Below the pieces are notes generated by a model, which was not told where the DNA came from, made no database searches, and was given only the letters and a program-made list of their open reading frames with translations. This document shows, piece by piece, positions 1 to 9,877 of a stretch of DNA of 64,000 nucleotides. The stretch is taken from the NCBI GenBank assembly GCA_019638285.1, contig JAHBUB010000005.1:1-64000 (forward strand), read 5' to 3'. This DNA comes from Cyclobacteriaceae bacterium. Lineage in GTDB: Bacteria > Bacteroidota > Bacteroidia > Cytophagales > Cyclobacteriaceae. Numbering within the stretch: position 1 is the stretch's first letter; each line of letters starts with the position of its first letter. The position numbers and the translations under genes are program-made.

Positions 1-451
1 GTTTCACCATCAATTCATCACGATAAGTTTTGGCCAATACGGATGCAGCTGCAATGCTTAAATAAATTGAATCTCCTTTAACAATACATTCAAATCTAGA
101 TTTCCCATAGGGCTGAAACCGATTGCCGTCAATAAGTAACAAATCCGGATTTGTTGTTAATTTATTCAATGCAAGGTGCATGGCCTTAAAGGAAGCCTTT
201 AAAATATTAATCTTATCGATTTCTTCATTACTCACCTCTGCTACCGCCCAACTTATTGCATCACGTTGTATTTCCTGGGTCAACTGCAATCGTTCCTTCC
301 TGCTTAATTGCTTTGAGTCATTAAGAATTTCATGCGAATAGTTCTTTGGCAGAATCACTGCAGCAGCTACCACTGGACCTGCCAGGCAGCCGCGACCTAC
401 CTCATCGCATCCAGCCTCAACTAAATCAATGGTATAAGAAGACTTAAGCAT
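1..451 (-). CDS. rnhB: Ribonuclease HII, 3' end beyond the window
   Basis: RNase HII nicks the RNA strand of RNA-DNA hybrids and starts removal of ribonucleotides misincorporated in DNA; it acts in the cytoplasm. Reading leftward from the ATG at 449-451, about 150 codons are present. The acidic DEVGRG signature sits at residues 16-21, followed by [12 protein letters not shown], and further on comes LLIDGNRF, the usual second part of the active-site fold. The C-terminal part is cut off by the window edge. The gene is divergent from the NUDIX gene, with a 45-bp gap. Confidence 0.93.
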   Translation of the reverse strand, partial: MLKSSYTIDLVEAGCDEVGRGCLAGPVVAAAVILPKNYSHEILNDSKQLSRKERLQLTQEIQRDAISWAVAEVSNEEIDKINILKASFKAMHLALNKLTTNPDLLLIDGNRFQPYGKSRFECIVKGDSIYLSIAAASVLAKTYRDELMVK

Positions 452-496
452 ATTGCAAGATACTTATTCTAGTAAAAAGAATAGTTTTGTGCTCTT

Positions 497-1057
497 ATGA
501 ATTTCGAGATGAGCAAAGGCAATAAGTGGCAAACCATAAGCCAACAAAAGATTTACGAAAATCCATGGATCAGGCTGGAAGAGCACCAAGTAATTAACCC
601 CGCTGGAGGAGAAGGTATTTACGGTAAAGTAGTTTTTAAAAACAAGGCCGTTGGCATAGTCCCACTCGATAAGGATAATTGCATTTGGCTTGTGGGACAA
701 CACCGTTATACGCTCAATACCTGGTCTTGGGAAATCCCAGAAGGTGGTAGCCCTCTGGATGTCGATCCGTTAGAATCCGCAAAAAGAGAATTAAAGGAAG
801 AAACCGGACTTACCGCTCATTCCTGGACTGAAATTGCACGGGTATACCTTTCCAACTCCGTATCCGATGAAGAGGGCTTCTTGTTTTTGGCAGAGGATTT
901 GGAAATAGGTTTAACGCATCTTGAAGACAGTGAAGCAGATTTACAAGTAAAAAAATTATCCTTTGAAGAAGCGTTAAAAATGGTGGAAAATGGCGAGATC
1001 ACCGATAGCCTAAGTGTAATTGGAATATTAAAAGTTGCCAGAATAAAAGGATTTTGA
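497..1057 (+). CDS. NUDIX hydrolase, ADP-ribose pyrophosphatase type
   Basis: A 186-residue NUDIX enzyme, probably hydrolysing ADP-ribose or a related nucleoside diphosphate derivative. The second half of the Nudix box, RELKEETG, is at residues 97-104, after an EIPEGG strand-turn. The first half is spaced a little differently from the textbook box, as is common in the ADP-ribose pyrophosphatase group. Two in-frame ATGs exist, at 497 and 509. A TAGTTTTG motif (Bacteroidota -7 element, TAnnTTTG) at 482-489 would place the transcript start almost on the first ATG, so the message could be leaderless, or translation could start at 509. The stop overlaps the start of the MATE gene by 4 bp. The exact substrate is not readable from sequence. 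Confidence 0.88.
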   Translation: MNFEMSKGNKWQTISQQKIYENPWIRLEEHQVINPAGGEGIYGKVVFKNKAVGIVPLDKDNCIWLVGQHRYTLNTWSWEIPEGGSPLDVDPLESAKRELKEETGLTAHSWTEIARVYLSNSVSDEEGFLFLAEDLEIGLTHLEDSEADLQVKKLSFEEALKMVENGEITDSLSVIGILKVARIKGF

Positions 1058-2409
1058 TTTCACTGGAAAGATATCGGCCTCATGTAAAACAAAGCTGGAG
1101 TTTAGCATATCCTGTTATGCTGAGCCAGTTGAGCCATGTGATGGTAGGTGTGACGGATAGCATCATGGTAGGTCATGTGGGAGCTACTTCGCTGGCGGCT
1201 TCTTCTCTTGCCAATGTGATTTTCAATTTATTGCTGTTATTTGGAATTGGTGTCTCTTATGCCATCACACCTTTGGTAGCCACTGCAGAAGGTGAAAATG
1301 ATTCAACAACAGTAAGTGATACGCTAAGGCATGGTCTGATGATCGCTTTGGTGAATGGTCTCATCTTAATAGTCATCGTCCTTCTCTGCAGGCCTTTGCT
1401 TTACTATCTCGATCAGCCTGAAGATGTGGTTCAACTGGCCATTCCCTATTTATCCATTCTTGCATTCTCACTCCTTCCTGTTTTAATCTTTCAGTCCTTT
1501 CGTCAATTTGCAGAGGGATTGTCAAACACACGCATCGCTATGATCATTATGTTGGGCAGCGTAATGCTCAACGTGCTGTTGAATTATTTGTTAATTTATG
1601 GACACGCAGGTCTTCCTGCATTAGGATTAAATGGCGCAGGATGGGGAACATTGATTTCACGAATAGCGATGATGTTTGCAATTGTTGCTTACATCTACTT
1701 TGCAAAACAATTCAATCCCTATCGCACAGGCCTTGCTATTGGCAACTATTCAATTAAACTTTTCAAACGTTTACTAAATATTGGCATACCCGCTGGCATG
1801 CAATTTATATTTGAAGTCGCTGCCTTTGATTTTTCGGCCATTATGATGGGGTGGCTTGGAACAGATACACTTGCGGCCCATCAGATCGCCATCAATCTGG
1901 CAACCATTAGCTATATGACTACCTCTGGACTTGCATCGGCTGCTACAATAAGGGTAAGCAATGAATTAGGAAAACGCAACTTTAAAAAACTTAAAGACGT
2001 GGCCTACACCCTTATACTCATTGCGCTGGTATTTATGACCCTCTGGGCTATCCTCTTTATCGTGGCTCGAAATTTACTACCTACCATTTATATTGCCAAT
2101 GCAGATGTAATTGCTATCGCATCACCACTGATTGTTATTGCCGGTTTTTTTCAACTTTCTGACGGTCTTCAAGTGGTTTGTACTGGTGCTTTGAGGGGAT
2201 TACAAGATGTGAAAATCCCTTCAGTCTTTGTCTTTATTGCTTATTGGGTTATCGGGTTGCCGCTCGGTTATTATCTTGGATTTAAAGCAGGGTTGGGTAG
2301 TGTAGGGATATGGTATGGTTTGCTTATAGGGCTTACACTCACAGCGATTGCCCTCTTCTTCAGATTTAGAATGCTATTGCACAAACTATCCTCCAACCAA
2401 GTACCTTAG
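1054..2409 (+). CDS. MATE family multidrug/Na+ efflux transporter
   Basis: A 451-residue inner-membrane antiporter of the MATE (NorM/DinF) family, which exports cationic drugs or metabolites in exchange for Na+ or H+. It has about 12 hydrophobic segments. The N-terminal stretch SYPVMLSQ-like sequence followed by VTDSIMVGHVG is typical of MATE helix 1-2. The start is TTG at 1054, inside a TTGA overlap with the NUDIX stop. No ATG comes before the first transmembrane helix, so translational coupling from the NUDIX gene is likely. The substrate cannot be predicted. Confidence 0.9.
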   Translation: MISLERYRPHVKQSWSLAYPVMLSQLSHVMVGVTDSIMVGHVGATSLAASSLANVIFNLLLLFGIGVSYAITPLVATAEGENDSTTVSDTLRHGLMIALVNGLILIVIVLLCRPLLYYLDQPEDVVQLAIPYLSILAFSLLPVLIFQSFRQFAEGLSNTRIAMIIMLGSVMLNVLLNYLLIYGHAGLPALGLNGAGWGTLISRIAMMFAIVAYIYFAKQFNPYRTGLAIGNYSIKLFKRLLNIGIPAGMQFIFEVAAFDFSAIMMGWLGTDTLAAHQIAINLATISYMTTSGLASAATIRVSNELGKRNFKKLKDVAYTLILIALVFMTLWAILFIVARNLLPTIYIANADVIAIASPLIVIAGFFQLSDGLQVVCTGALRGLQDVKIPSVFVFIAYWVIGLPLGYYLGFKAGLGSVGIWYGLLIGLTLTAIALFFRFRMLLHKLSSNQVP

Positions 2410-2461
2410 CACTTTCAATCTTTCATGGTTTTACATAATTTGTAAGGTTATAAATCTAATT

Positions 2462-3019
2462 ATGAATAAAAGCCAACCCAAACCTGTCAAGCACTCTCAG
2501 ACTACTATTACTGAATTAATGATTCCATCCTACGCCAATTTTGGTGGAAAGATTCATGGAGGCATATTGCTCTCATTAATGGATAAAGTTGCTTTTGCAT
2601 GTGCCACGAAACATTCAGGTAATTATTGTGTCACTGTTTCAGTAGGCGGTGTTGAATTTCTGCAACCCGTAGATGTTGGAGACCTGGTCTCCTTATTGGC
2701 TTCCGTTAACTATGTGGGGCGAACCTCAATGGTTGTAGGAATAAGGGTCATTGCAGAAAACGTAAAGTTGGGATTGGTCAAACATACCAACACTTCTTAT
2801 TTCACCATGGTAGCCAAAGACGAAAATGATAAGCCCACCCCAGTGCCTCCCCTATTGCTTGAGGAAAGGGAAGAGGTAAAGCGTTTTATAGAAGCCATGC
2901 AAATGAAGAGAATAGAAGGCAGTATCAAAGAAAAATTGGATGATGTAAAGTCCAGAACAGAGGTAGACAAGGCCTCTGAAATCCTTAAAGGTCAAAGTTG
3001 TGTTATTGCCTATAAATAA
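2462..3019 (+). CDS. Acyl-CoA thioesterase, hotdog fold
   Basis: A 185-residue cytoplasmic acyl-CoA thioesterase of the BFIT/YciA type, hydrolysing acyl-CoA to free acid and CoA. The hotdog core is clear: PSYANFGGKIHGG near residues 20-32 (the conserved N-x-G-x-x-H-GG segment), VGGVEFLQPVDVGDLV, and a second strand set around YVGRTSMVVGIRV. The frame is open further upstream (to 2348), but that extension overlaps the MATE gene and does not resemble the family. The ATG at 2462, 52 bp after the MATE stop, gives the usual length. Confidence 0.88.
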   Translation: MNKSQPKPVKHSQTTITELMIPSYANFGGKIHGGILLSLMDKVAFACATKHSGNYCVTVSVGGVEFLQPVDVGDLVSLLASVNYVGRTSMVVGIRVIAENVKLGLVKHTNTSYFTMVAKDENDKPTPVPPLLLEEREEVKRFIEAMQMKRIEGSIKEKLDDVKSRTEVDKASEILKGQSCVIAYK

Positions 3020-3103
3020 TATTCACCACCAAACGGCTAATAAAACAGTTCAATAAACAGATATCAAATCCTAATTCATTTGTTAAATAGCCATCTGAAG
3101 CCG

Positions 3104-3112
3104 TATATTTTG
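3104..3112 (+). promoter_or_regulatory. Candidate -7 promoter element for the M24 peptidase gene
   Basis: TATATTTTG is close to the Bacteroidota consensus TAnnTTTG, with one extra base between TA and TTTG. A TTTG at 3079-3082 lies 21 bases upstream, within the reported -33 spacing. The gene starts at 3155. This is a pattern match only. Confidence 0.35.
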
Positions 3113-3154
3113 GATTCAAAACCTTACTTTTTTAATTAAGTACCACCAAATATT

Positions 3155-4474
3155 ATGTTTATGATAAATAAGACATCTCTGGTTACTATTTGCTGCCTCT
3201 TTCTGGCTTTTATTTCACAGGCACAATACCCTACGGTATTGACCCAGCGAGAGCAAGCCAAAGTAACGGATGAACTGCTGAATGACCGCCTGAAAAATTT
3301 ATTGCCCACTCTCATGAAAAGGGAAGGCTATGACATGTGGATAGTAATGTCCCGTGAATACAACGAAGATCCTGTAATCAAAACACTTCTGCCAGCCACT
3401 TGGATGGCAGCCCGTAGAACCACCATGCTAGTAATGTTTGATAAAGGTAAAGAGATAGAATATCTGGCAGTGGCACGCTACGATGTAGGTGAGATGTTCA
3501 AAAGAGCATGGAACCCCGAAGAACAGCCTGATCAATGGGCAAGGCTTGGAAAAATTATAGAAGAACGTAATCCCAAGAAGATTGGAGTAAATAAAGCAGC
3601 GATTTGGGGGCATGCCGATGGCTTAACCTCTAACGATTACGACAACCTGATGAAAGTCGTGCCTAAAAAACTGCAAGCCAACGTAGTATCCGCTGAAAAG
3701 CTTGCTGTTGCATGGTTGGAAACGAGATCAAAAAAAGAAATGGAAATCTATCCCCAGATCGTCAGGATCGCTCATGAAATAATTGCTGAAGGCTTCTCCG
3801 ATAAAGTAATTCAGCCCGGTGTAACAACAACGGAAGACCTAGTTTGGTGGTACAGAGAAAAAATAAAGGAATTGAAACTGGACACCTGGTTTCATCCAAG
3901 TGTAGATATCCAGCGCCCAGGTACGTTTACTGAAGACGTTATTCGCCCCGGAGATTTTCTCCACGTTGATTTTGGCATTACCTATTTAAGGCTCAACACA
4001 GACACTCAGCAGCATGCCTACATTTTAAAGCCTGGTGAAACGGATGCTCCTGAATATTTGAAAGCCGCGTTTAAGAAAGGGAATCGCCTGCAAGATATTT
4101 TTACTAATAATTTCAAAGAAGGAAAAACAGGAAACCAGGTGTTGGCAGAATCTCGTAAGCAAGCTATCGCTGAAGGCATTAACCCATCCATCTATACCCA
4201 CCCAATTGGCTATCATGGACATGCTGCGGGAACTACATTAGGTATGTGGGACGCACAAGGTGGCGTTCCAGATGATGGAGATTATCCGCTTCACCTCAAC
4301 ACCGCCTACTCCATTGAATTGAATTGTACTGTCAATGTTTCGGAGTGGAAAAAAGACGTGCGCATTGCGTTGGAGGAAGATGCATATTTTGACGAGCGAG
4401 GCATAAATTATATAGATGGAAGGCAGACCGAAATTATTATTGTTCCAAAAGCTTTGCCAAACGTGAAGTGGTAG
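3155..4474 (+). CDS. M24 family metallopeptidase (Xaa-Pro aminopeptidase-like), secreted
   Basis: A 439-residue exported protein; residues 1-23 form a signal peptide ending at ISQAQ. The C-terminal two thirds is a pita-bread M24 domain. The five expected metal ligands can be located: Asp272 (HVDFG), Asp283, His349 (HPIGYHGH), Glu388 (SIELN) and a Glu at 407-408 (LEED). It therefore looks like an active dinuclear metallopeptidase, probably removing N-terminal residues ahead of proline in the periplasm. Family members include inactive or creatinase-like relatives, so substrate is uncertain. The gene stands alone and is closed by a strong hairpin terminator. Confidence 0.88.
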   Translation: MFMINKTSLVTICCLFLAFISQAQYPTVLTQREQAKVTDELLNDRLKNLLPTLMKREGYDMWIVMSREYNEDPVIKTLLPATWMAARRTTMLVMFDKGKEIEYLAVARYDVGEMFKRAWNPEEQPDQWARLGKIIEERNPKKIGVNKAAIWGHADGLTSNDYDNLMKVVPKKLQANVVSAEKLAVAWLETRSKKEMEIYPQIVRIAHEIIAEGFSDKVIQPGVTTTEDLVWWYREKIKELKLDTWFHPSVDIQRPGTFTEDVIRPGDFLHVDFGITYLRLNTDTQQHAYILKPGETDAPEYLKAAFKKGNRLQDIFTNNFKEGKTGNQVLAESRKQAIAEGINPSIYTHPIGYHGHAAGTTLGMWDAQGGVPDDGDYPLHLNTAYSIELNCTVNVSEWKKDVRIALEEDAYFDERGINYIDGRQTEIIIVPKALPNVKW

Positions 4475-4490
4475 AAAATTCAGATTATAA

Positions 4491-4521
4491 AAAAAATGCC
4501 GCAAACTAAGCGGCATTTTTT
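4491..4521 (+). terminator. Intrinsic terminator after the M24 peptidase gene
   Basis: Stem TGCCGC (4497-4502) / GCGGCA (4510-4515) with a 7-nt loop, flanked by an A-run on the left and a T-run on the right. It can work in both directions; the T-run at 4516-4521 serves the plus strand. Confidence 0.85.
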
Positions 4522-4577
4522 ATATTTAGCTATTCAATGTGTAGTCTTTCATTTCTAACCGTTTCACAATCTCCTCT

Positions 4578-5324
4578 ATGCAACTTCTGAAAAAAGTACA
4601 CACAGCATATGGAATGTTGATATTCGGTTTGTTGTTTGTGATCTACTTCTTTCCCCTTCTTATCCCCATCTTTTTTCCAAAAAAATTTAAATTGGTAGGC
4701 GCCATCAACCGTTGGTGGGCACGTTCACTTTTTTTTCTTATTGGAATCCCATGGAAACTGGAATACAAAACTAAATTAGATCCGAAAAAGCAATACATAT
4801 TTGCCCCCAACCATTTTTCGTTTATCGATATCCCTGCCATGGGCCTTAATAAACACAACACTATTTTTGTAGGCAAAAGTGAGATGGAGTCTGTTCCGCT
4901 CTTTGGCTGGATGTACAAACACCTTCACATTACTGTAGACCGCTCCAGACTAAAAAGTATGTATGCCACCCTGATAAAATCTTTAAAGGCATTGGATGAG
5001 GGGAAGAGCCTAACCATTTTTATTGAGGGAGGAATTTACACTCACCAACCTCCAAAAATGACAAAATTGAAAGATGGAGCTTTTAGGGTAGCTATTGAAA
5101 AACAAATACCCATTGTGCCTGTTACCATTCCCCACAACTGGATGCTTTTTCCGGTAAAACCAATGTTGTTAAGTTGGGTACCTTTAAAGATAATATTTCA
5201 TGAACCGGTAGACGTTACCGGAATGACATTGGATGATATGAGTACCTTGAAGGAAAAGGTTTACAATGTGATAGATACTGAACTTAGAAAAGAAAACCCC
5301 GGAATATTGAAAGATGAAGATTGA
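4578..5324 (+). CDS. 1-acyl-sn-glycerol-3-phosphate acyltransferase (PlsC-like)
   Basis: A 248-residue membrane-associated acyltransferase that would add the second acyl chain to lysophosphatidic acid in phospholipid synthesis. It carries the catalytic H-x4-D motif as NHFSFID (around residues 78-84) and the glycerol-phosphate-binding FIEGG motif near residue 150, after an N-terminal hydrophobic segment. A second PlsC homologue lies at 20991-21734, so the two may differ in acyl or lysolipid preference. The 3' end overlaps gatC by 11 bp. Confidence 0.88.
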   Translation: MQLLKKVHTAYGMLIFGLLFVIYFFPLLIPIFFPKKFKLVGAINRWWARSLFFLIGIPWKLEYKTKLDPKKQYIFAPNHFSFIDIPAMGLNKHNTIFVGKSEMESVPLFGWMYKHLHITVDRSRLKSMYATLIKSLKALDEGKSLTIFIEGGIYTHQPPKMTKLKDGAFRVAIEKQIPIVPVTIPHNWMLFPVKPMLLSWVPLKIIFHEPVDVTGMTLDDMSTLKEKVYNVIDTELRKENPGILKDED

Positions 5325-5601
5325 CAAAGAAACTTTAAGCAAGATTGCCCATTTGGCACGACTGGAGATTGATGAAAAAGATGCTCCAAAAATGATGGAA
5401 GACATGAGCAAGATGATATCTTTTGTCGAAAAATTAAATGAGTTGGATACCGAAGGCGTGGAGCCACTCACCACCATGTCGCATGAGATAAATGCTTTGC
5501 GTGAAGACGAAATCAAAGGTCAGTTGACGAAAGAAGAAGCACTCAAGAACGCCCCTAAAAAGGACAGTGATTTCTTCAGAGTGCCCAAAGTACTTGAATA
5601 G
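5314..5601 (+). CDS. gatC: Asp-tRNA(Asn)/Glu-tRNA(Gln) amidotransferase subunit C
   Basis: A 95-residue GatC, the small stabilising subunit of the GatCAB amidotransferase that converts misacylated Glu-tRNA(Gln) or Asp-tRNA(Asn) to the amidated form. The start KETLSKIAHLARLEI, the middle EKLNELDTEGVEPLTTM and the end SDFFRVPKVLE are the standard landmarks of the family. It overlaps the acyltransferase gene by 11 bp and is probably co-translated with it. gatA and gatB are not in this window. Confidence 0.93.
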   Translation: MKIDKETLSKIAHLARLEIDEKDAPKMMEDMSKMISFVEKLNELDTEGVEPLTTMSHEINALREDEIKGQLTKEEALKNAPKKDSDFFRVPKVLE

Positions 5602-5740
5602 TCCTAAAAGGGCCTTATCTCTGATATAACAATTGATCATTCCTAATCCCGGATGATTACCCTATTATCTCAAAAGCATCCTTGTAGCTTTCATTTTCAC
5701 TGGCCACTCTGTAGTTTGCAGGCCGAAAATTACTAACCGA

Positions 5741-8700
5741 ATGCACTCTCTTCAGTTTTGGAACTCGTGGGCAAGGATTTACAAACTAATCGGGTTGGTG
5801 ATTGGCACCATGTTTGTTTTTTCGCTTTTATTCCTCTGGTATTCATGGTTTATTTCACCAAATCCTGCCTTAAGTTGGTATACCGTACAGGAGTTGGAAA
5901 CTACTCAGGTACCTGCTCATACCTTTCAACAGGGGTTGTTGGAGCTCACCATACACGGTGACAATTTTCTCATCTTTGGAAGACTGCTGGGGGAGCCCCT
6001 ACAACCCAATGTGGTCAGTGGATATATTTTTCTAAGCATCCTCGTGGTCAGTATGATCATGCTGCTTGCCATTGTTACCACGCTATCAAGATTCTGGTAT
6101 TTGATTGGCATGGGTTTATTTATCTTGTTTATTGCCGGGTTTCGGATGGAGATCATTTCAGTCTTTGGTCAACCCAACAAACTATTCACGGTTATCACAC
6201 TTATTCTCTTTTGTATTCCAAGTTTCTACTTTCAGTTTTTTAACACTGCCGTTGCATTTAGTAAGAGGCTACTTTTCTTTACAGGAATAACCCTTCTGTT
6301 GGGCTTACTCATTGTCAATTTCTCAACGGTAAAGTATCCGCTACTTCACTTGTCAGTCACCGGTATTACCGCTGGTATTCTTATTAGTGTTGTTTTCATC
6401 CTTATGGTAGCGCACGAAATTCTTGCGTCCTTTGTTTTTATTGCAAGCCAGTCAAGCAAACAAGGAAAAAGCCTCAATCATTTTCTCATCATCAGTTCAA
6501 TTTACATGATCAACCTGGCGTTGGCTTACGCGCACAGAATTGGCTCAATCGACTGGAACATCATGTATGTCAATTTTTACTTGTTGATCAGCATCTCTGG
6601 TATTTTAGGATTGTGGGGATTTAGACAACGTCATCCACAATATGAAAAGATAATTGACGCTGATCCATTCGGAATATACTTATTTCTGAGTCTTGGCACA
6701 ATTTGCTTTACTACTATTGCCTATTTTATCAACACTGCAAACGACCCTGTCTTGGTAACAATCAATGACGCCATCATTTATGGGCATATAGGTTATGGCA
6801 TCATTTTTCTAACCTATGTGATTTCCAATTTTATGGGGATGCTGGCTAAAAATGTATCCGTACATAAAATTTTGTATAAGCCAAACAACATGCCCTACTT
6901 TACTTTTCGCTTTGGAGGCATTATTGCCACGTTGGCTTTTGTTTTTTACAATACGTGGCAAGCTCCTGTACAGAATGCTTTTAGTGGATATTATAATGCA
7001 GTAGGGGATCTTTATCAAACTCTGAACAACGACCAATTTGCTGAAGCTTTTTATCAACAGTCCAATACCTACGGATATCTAAATCACCATGCCAACTATG
7101 CCATGGCCAATCTGGAAGCGAAAAAAAACTATAACACCCTTAAAGAACGAAATTTTTATAAACACGCTGCAGAAAGAAGACCTACCGAGTTTGCCTACAT
7201 CAATCTAAGTCAGACTTACCAAAGAAACGAGCAGTGGCTGGAGGCACGTCTTATACTCAATGAAGCACTTAAACACTTTCCTGAAAGTGGAACAATTAAA
7301 AATGCGCTAGGAATTATATATTCCAAAATGGATTTAGTTGATTCTTCCCTATACTATCTGCAAAAGGCCAGTAACCAAAGAATAATAAGGGATGCAGCCA
7401 ATGCTAATTTTATTGGAGTAGCAGCAAAAAACAATTTGCCTGTTAATGCCGATTCTTTATTTACCCTAATATCATCTGATAATATTGGCATCAGAAGCAA
7501 TGCATTGGCCTTTGCAAATATTCAGGGCACCAAAATAAAAATGAATATTGATTTAAAACAGGATACACTTCTTAATCTATTTTCTGCCAGTCTGCTCAAC
7601 AATTATATGCTTAACCACCTAGGCGAATTGGATAGTACGTTTATTAACCATGTTATTAATTTGGGAGAGAAACCAATTAACAAAGACTACAGTGAATCTT
7701 TATTGTTCAACGCTTCCCTTTCACTATATGCCGATGGTCAAACCCGGAGGGCCTTTTCATTACTAGAAAACATCACCATCTTTAGTGAAGACCAGGACAA
7801 ATATAATACCATCCTCGCCATGTGGTCGCTAGAGAATAAAGCTTGGCAAGATGCTGCTACATTCATTAATTATGTTGCCAATCAACAATCCTCAAATGCT
7901 TTGCCAGTAGCCGCTATTGCACTTACTGAAGCAGAAAGAATAAGTGATGCCTTAATAAGGTGGGATAGCCTCAAATCCAATCCGGGATCCACCTATTATC
8001 AATTTGCCACTCAAATGATAAAGGCATTAAAAGCAAACACAATTAATTCGTTAAATGACGAAGAAAAATTGGCCTACTGTAACTACAGGATCTCCCCATA
8101 TGATTCCATTTCTTTTAAAGTTGCAATGGCCCAAATCGAAAACGAAGAGTTGAAAGCCCGCGCTATTCTTTATAGAAGTCAAAAACTTTTTGAAATAGAC
8201 GAAACAAATGCTGCCATAGATGTATTTGAAAAGATTTCTGGGCTCAGGCTGGTGGATAAAAATCTCTACAACCAAATCCAATTGTTCGAATTAGAATTAT
8301 TGGCCAACAAAGGGGATATTCAAGTTCTTTCACAAAGATTAAACGAAAGCAAAATTGAATTTCCCAGTCACAGGAAGAGCCTTTACGTCTATTTTTCAGC
8401 CTTGCAAAGTGAATTAAATAAAGATACCACTACCGCCAAGCTACAATTCAAATGGCTAGCAAGTGCCAATCCCTACCTCGAAGATGCAGTTATCTCCTCC
8501 GCTAGATATTTCAAAGAAAATGGAAAGGACAATCTGTTACCTTATACTATCTTAACGGATGCTTTGCTCGCAAATCCCTTTTCTGTAAAACTTTTGAAAG
8601 CATATAGCATGGAGGCGGCTCAACTGGGATTCAGTGAATATGCCAATAGCTCCCTAGAAAGGCTTCGTCCGCTTATATCCGCTGAGTCATTGCGAAAGTT

Positions 8701-8743
8701 CTTAATTGATAACCAGCATACCTTTGCTCAAGTAATTCAGTAA
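5741..8743 (+). CDS. Large polytopic membrane protein with C-terminal TPR-like half
   Basis: A 1000-residue protein of unknown function. Roughly the first 410 residues are a hydrophobic core with about eleven membrane segments. From around residue 415 to the end the protein is soluble and helical, with TPR-like pairs (for example residues 415-560: YYNAVGDLYQ, AERRPTEFAYINLSQTY, IKNALGIIYSKMDLVDSSLYYL). The design suggests a membrane anchor holding a protein-interaction scaffold. It does not carry the catalytic loops of O-antigen ligase that I could recognise. It is separated from gatC and gcvT by gaps of 139 and 48 bp and may be its own unit. Confidence 0.8.
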   Translation: MHSLQFWNSWARIYKLIGLVIGTMFVFSLLFLWYSWFISPNPALSWYTVQELETTQVPAHTFQQGLLELTIHGDNFLIFGRLLGEPLQPNVVSGYIFLSILVVSMIMLLAIVTTLSRFWYLIGMGLFILFIAGFRMEIISVFGQPNKLFTVITLILFCIPSFYFQFFNTAVAFSKRLLFFTGITLLLGLLIVNFSTVKYPLLHLSVTGITAGILISVVFILMVAHEILASFVFIASQSSKQGKSLNHFLIISSIYMINLALAYAHRIGSIDWNIMYVNFYLLISISGILGLWGFRQRHPQYEKIIDADPFGIYLFLSLGTICFTTIAYFINTANDPVLVTINDAIIYGHIGYGIIFLTYVISNFMGMLAKNVSVHKILYKPNNMPYFTFRFGGIIATLAFVFYNTWQAPVQNAFSGYYNAVGDLYQTLNNDQFAEAFYQQSNTYGYLNHHANYAMANLEAKKNYNTLKERNFYKHAAERRPTEFAYINLSQTYQRNEQWLEARLILNEALKHFPESGTIKNALGIIYSKMDLVDSSLYYLQKASNQRIIRDAANANFIGVAAKNNLPVNADSLFTLISSDNIGIRSNALAFANIQGTKIKMNIDLKQDTLLNLFSASLLNNYMLNHLGELDSTFINHVINLGEKPINKDYSESLLFNASLSLYADGQTRRAFSLLENITIFSEDQDKYNTILAMWSLENKAWQDAATFINYVANQQSSNALPVAAIALTEAERISDALIRWDSLKSNPGSTYYQFATQMIKALKANTINSLNDEEKLAYCNYRISPYDSISFKVAMAQIENEELKARAILYRSQKLFEIDETNAAIDVFEKISGLRLVDKNLYNQIQLFELELLANKGDIQVLSQRLNESKIEFPSHRKSLYVYFSALQSELNKDTTTAKLQFKWLASANPYLEDAVISSARYFKENGKDNLLPYTILTDALLANPFSVKLLKAYSMEAAQLGFSEYANSSLERLRPLISAESLRKFLIDNQHTFAQVIQ

Positions 8744-8791
8744 GTTCTCAAAGAATCTTTTAGTTTTGTCGGACTAACAAAACCAAATGCC

Positions 8792-9877
8792 ATGGACGAG
8801 GTAAAGAGAATTCCGCTAAATGCAATTCATGAAAAATTAGGAGCCAAAATGGTGCCCTTTGCAGGTTTCAATATGCCTGTACGGTATTCTTCTGATATAG
8901 AGGAACATATGACCGTACGGGAACACGTAGGCGTATTTGATGTGTCACACATGGGTGAATTTACCCTTAAAGGACCAAAGGCACTGGACCTGATCCAACG
9001 TGTAACATCCAATGACGCCAGTAAAATGGTTGATGGACAGGCTCAATATTCTTGTTTACCAAATGAAAATGGTGGGATAGTAGATGACCTTATCATCTAC
9101 AAAATCAAAGACAATGATTATCTGCTAGTAGTTAATGCTGGTAATATTGATAACGATTGGAATTGGATATCAAAATTCAATACAGAGGGCGCTGACTTGA
9201 AAAATATTTCAAGTGACATTTGCCTCTTTGCAGTGCAGGGCCCCAAAGCAGTGGGCGTACTTCAAAAATTGACCAAGACAGACCTTAACGAAATTAAGTT
9301 TTATCACTTCGCTATCGGAGAGTTTGCAGGCGCTCAGGATGTGGTAATGAGCAATACAGGATACACCGGCTCAGGTGGCTTTGAAATATATGTGCACAAA
9401 GACAACGCAGAAAAGGTTTGGAACGCCATTTTTGAAGCGGGTAAAGACGCGAATATTAAACCAATTGGCCTTGGCGCAAGAGATACATTGCGACTGGAAA
9501 AAGGATTTTGTTTGTATGGTAATGACATTGATCAAACCACCTCTCCACTTGAAGCAGGACTGGGTTGGATTACTAAATTCACAAAAGAGTTTACCAATTC
9601 CGAAAATCTAAAAAAGCAAAAAGAAGAAGGGATAAAGCGAAAGCTTGTTGGCTTTAAGATGGTGGATAAAGGCATACCCCGTCATGATTACGAAATCAAA
9701 AACACGAAAGGAGAAGTAATTGGAAAGGTAACATCTGGAACCATGTCACCCATGCTAGGTATAGGAATTGGTTTGGGGTATGTAACTGTTGACCACGCAA
9801 GTCCTGGGTCTGAGATTTTTATTTCAGTTCGTAACCGTGATTTAAAGGCAGAGGTAAGTAAGTTACCATTTGTCTAA
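8792..9877 (+). CDS. gcvT: Aminomethyltransferase, T protein of the glycine cleavage system
   Basis: A 361-residue GcvT, which transfers the methylene group from the lipoyl H protein to tetrahydrofolate and releases ammonia. The length matches the family. Seen motifs are [13 protein letters not shown] near the N-terminus, [10 protein letters not shown] (residues ~47-56, containing the conserved DVSHM), and the C-terminal beta-barrel segment [26 protein letters not shown] element at 8761-8768 fits a Bacteroidota -7 box and would give a leader of about 17 nt; no good -33 box precedes it. gcvH and gcvP are not nearby. Confidence 0.95.
   Translation: MDEVKRIPLNAIHEKLGAKMVPFAGFNMPVRYSSDIEEHMTVREHVGVFDVSHMGEFTLKGPKALDLIQRVTSNDASKMVDGQAQYSCLPNENGGIVDDLIIYKIKDNDYLLVVNAGNIDNDWNWISKFNTEGADLKNISSDICLFAVQGPKAVGVLQKLTKTDLNEIKFYHFAIGEFAGAQDVVMSNTGYTGSGGFEIYVHKDNAEKVWNAIFEAGKDANIKPIGLGARDTLRLEKGFCLYGNDIDQTTSPLEAGLGWITKFTKEFTNSENLKKQKEEGIKRKLVGFKMVDKGIPRHDYEIKNTKGEVIGKVTSGTMSPMLGIGIGLGYVTVDHASPGSEIFISVRNRDLKAEVSKLPFV

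Noticed and set aside
8744-8791. Glycine riboswitch upstream of gcvT
   Set aside because: The gap is 48 bp, far shorter than a glycine aptamer.
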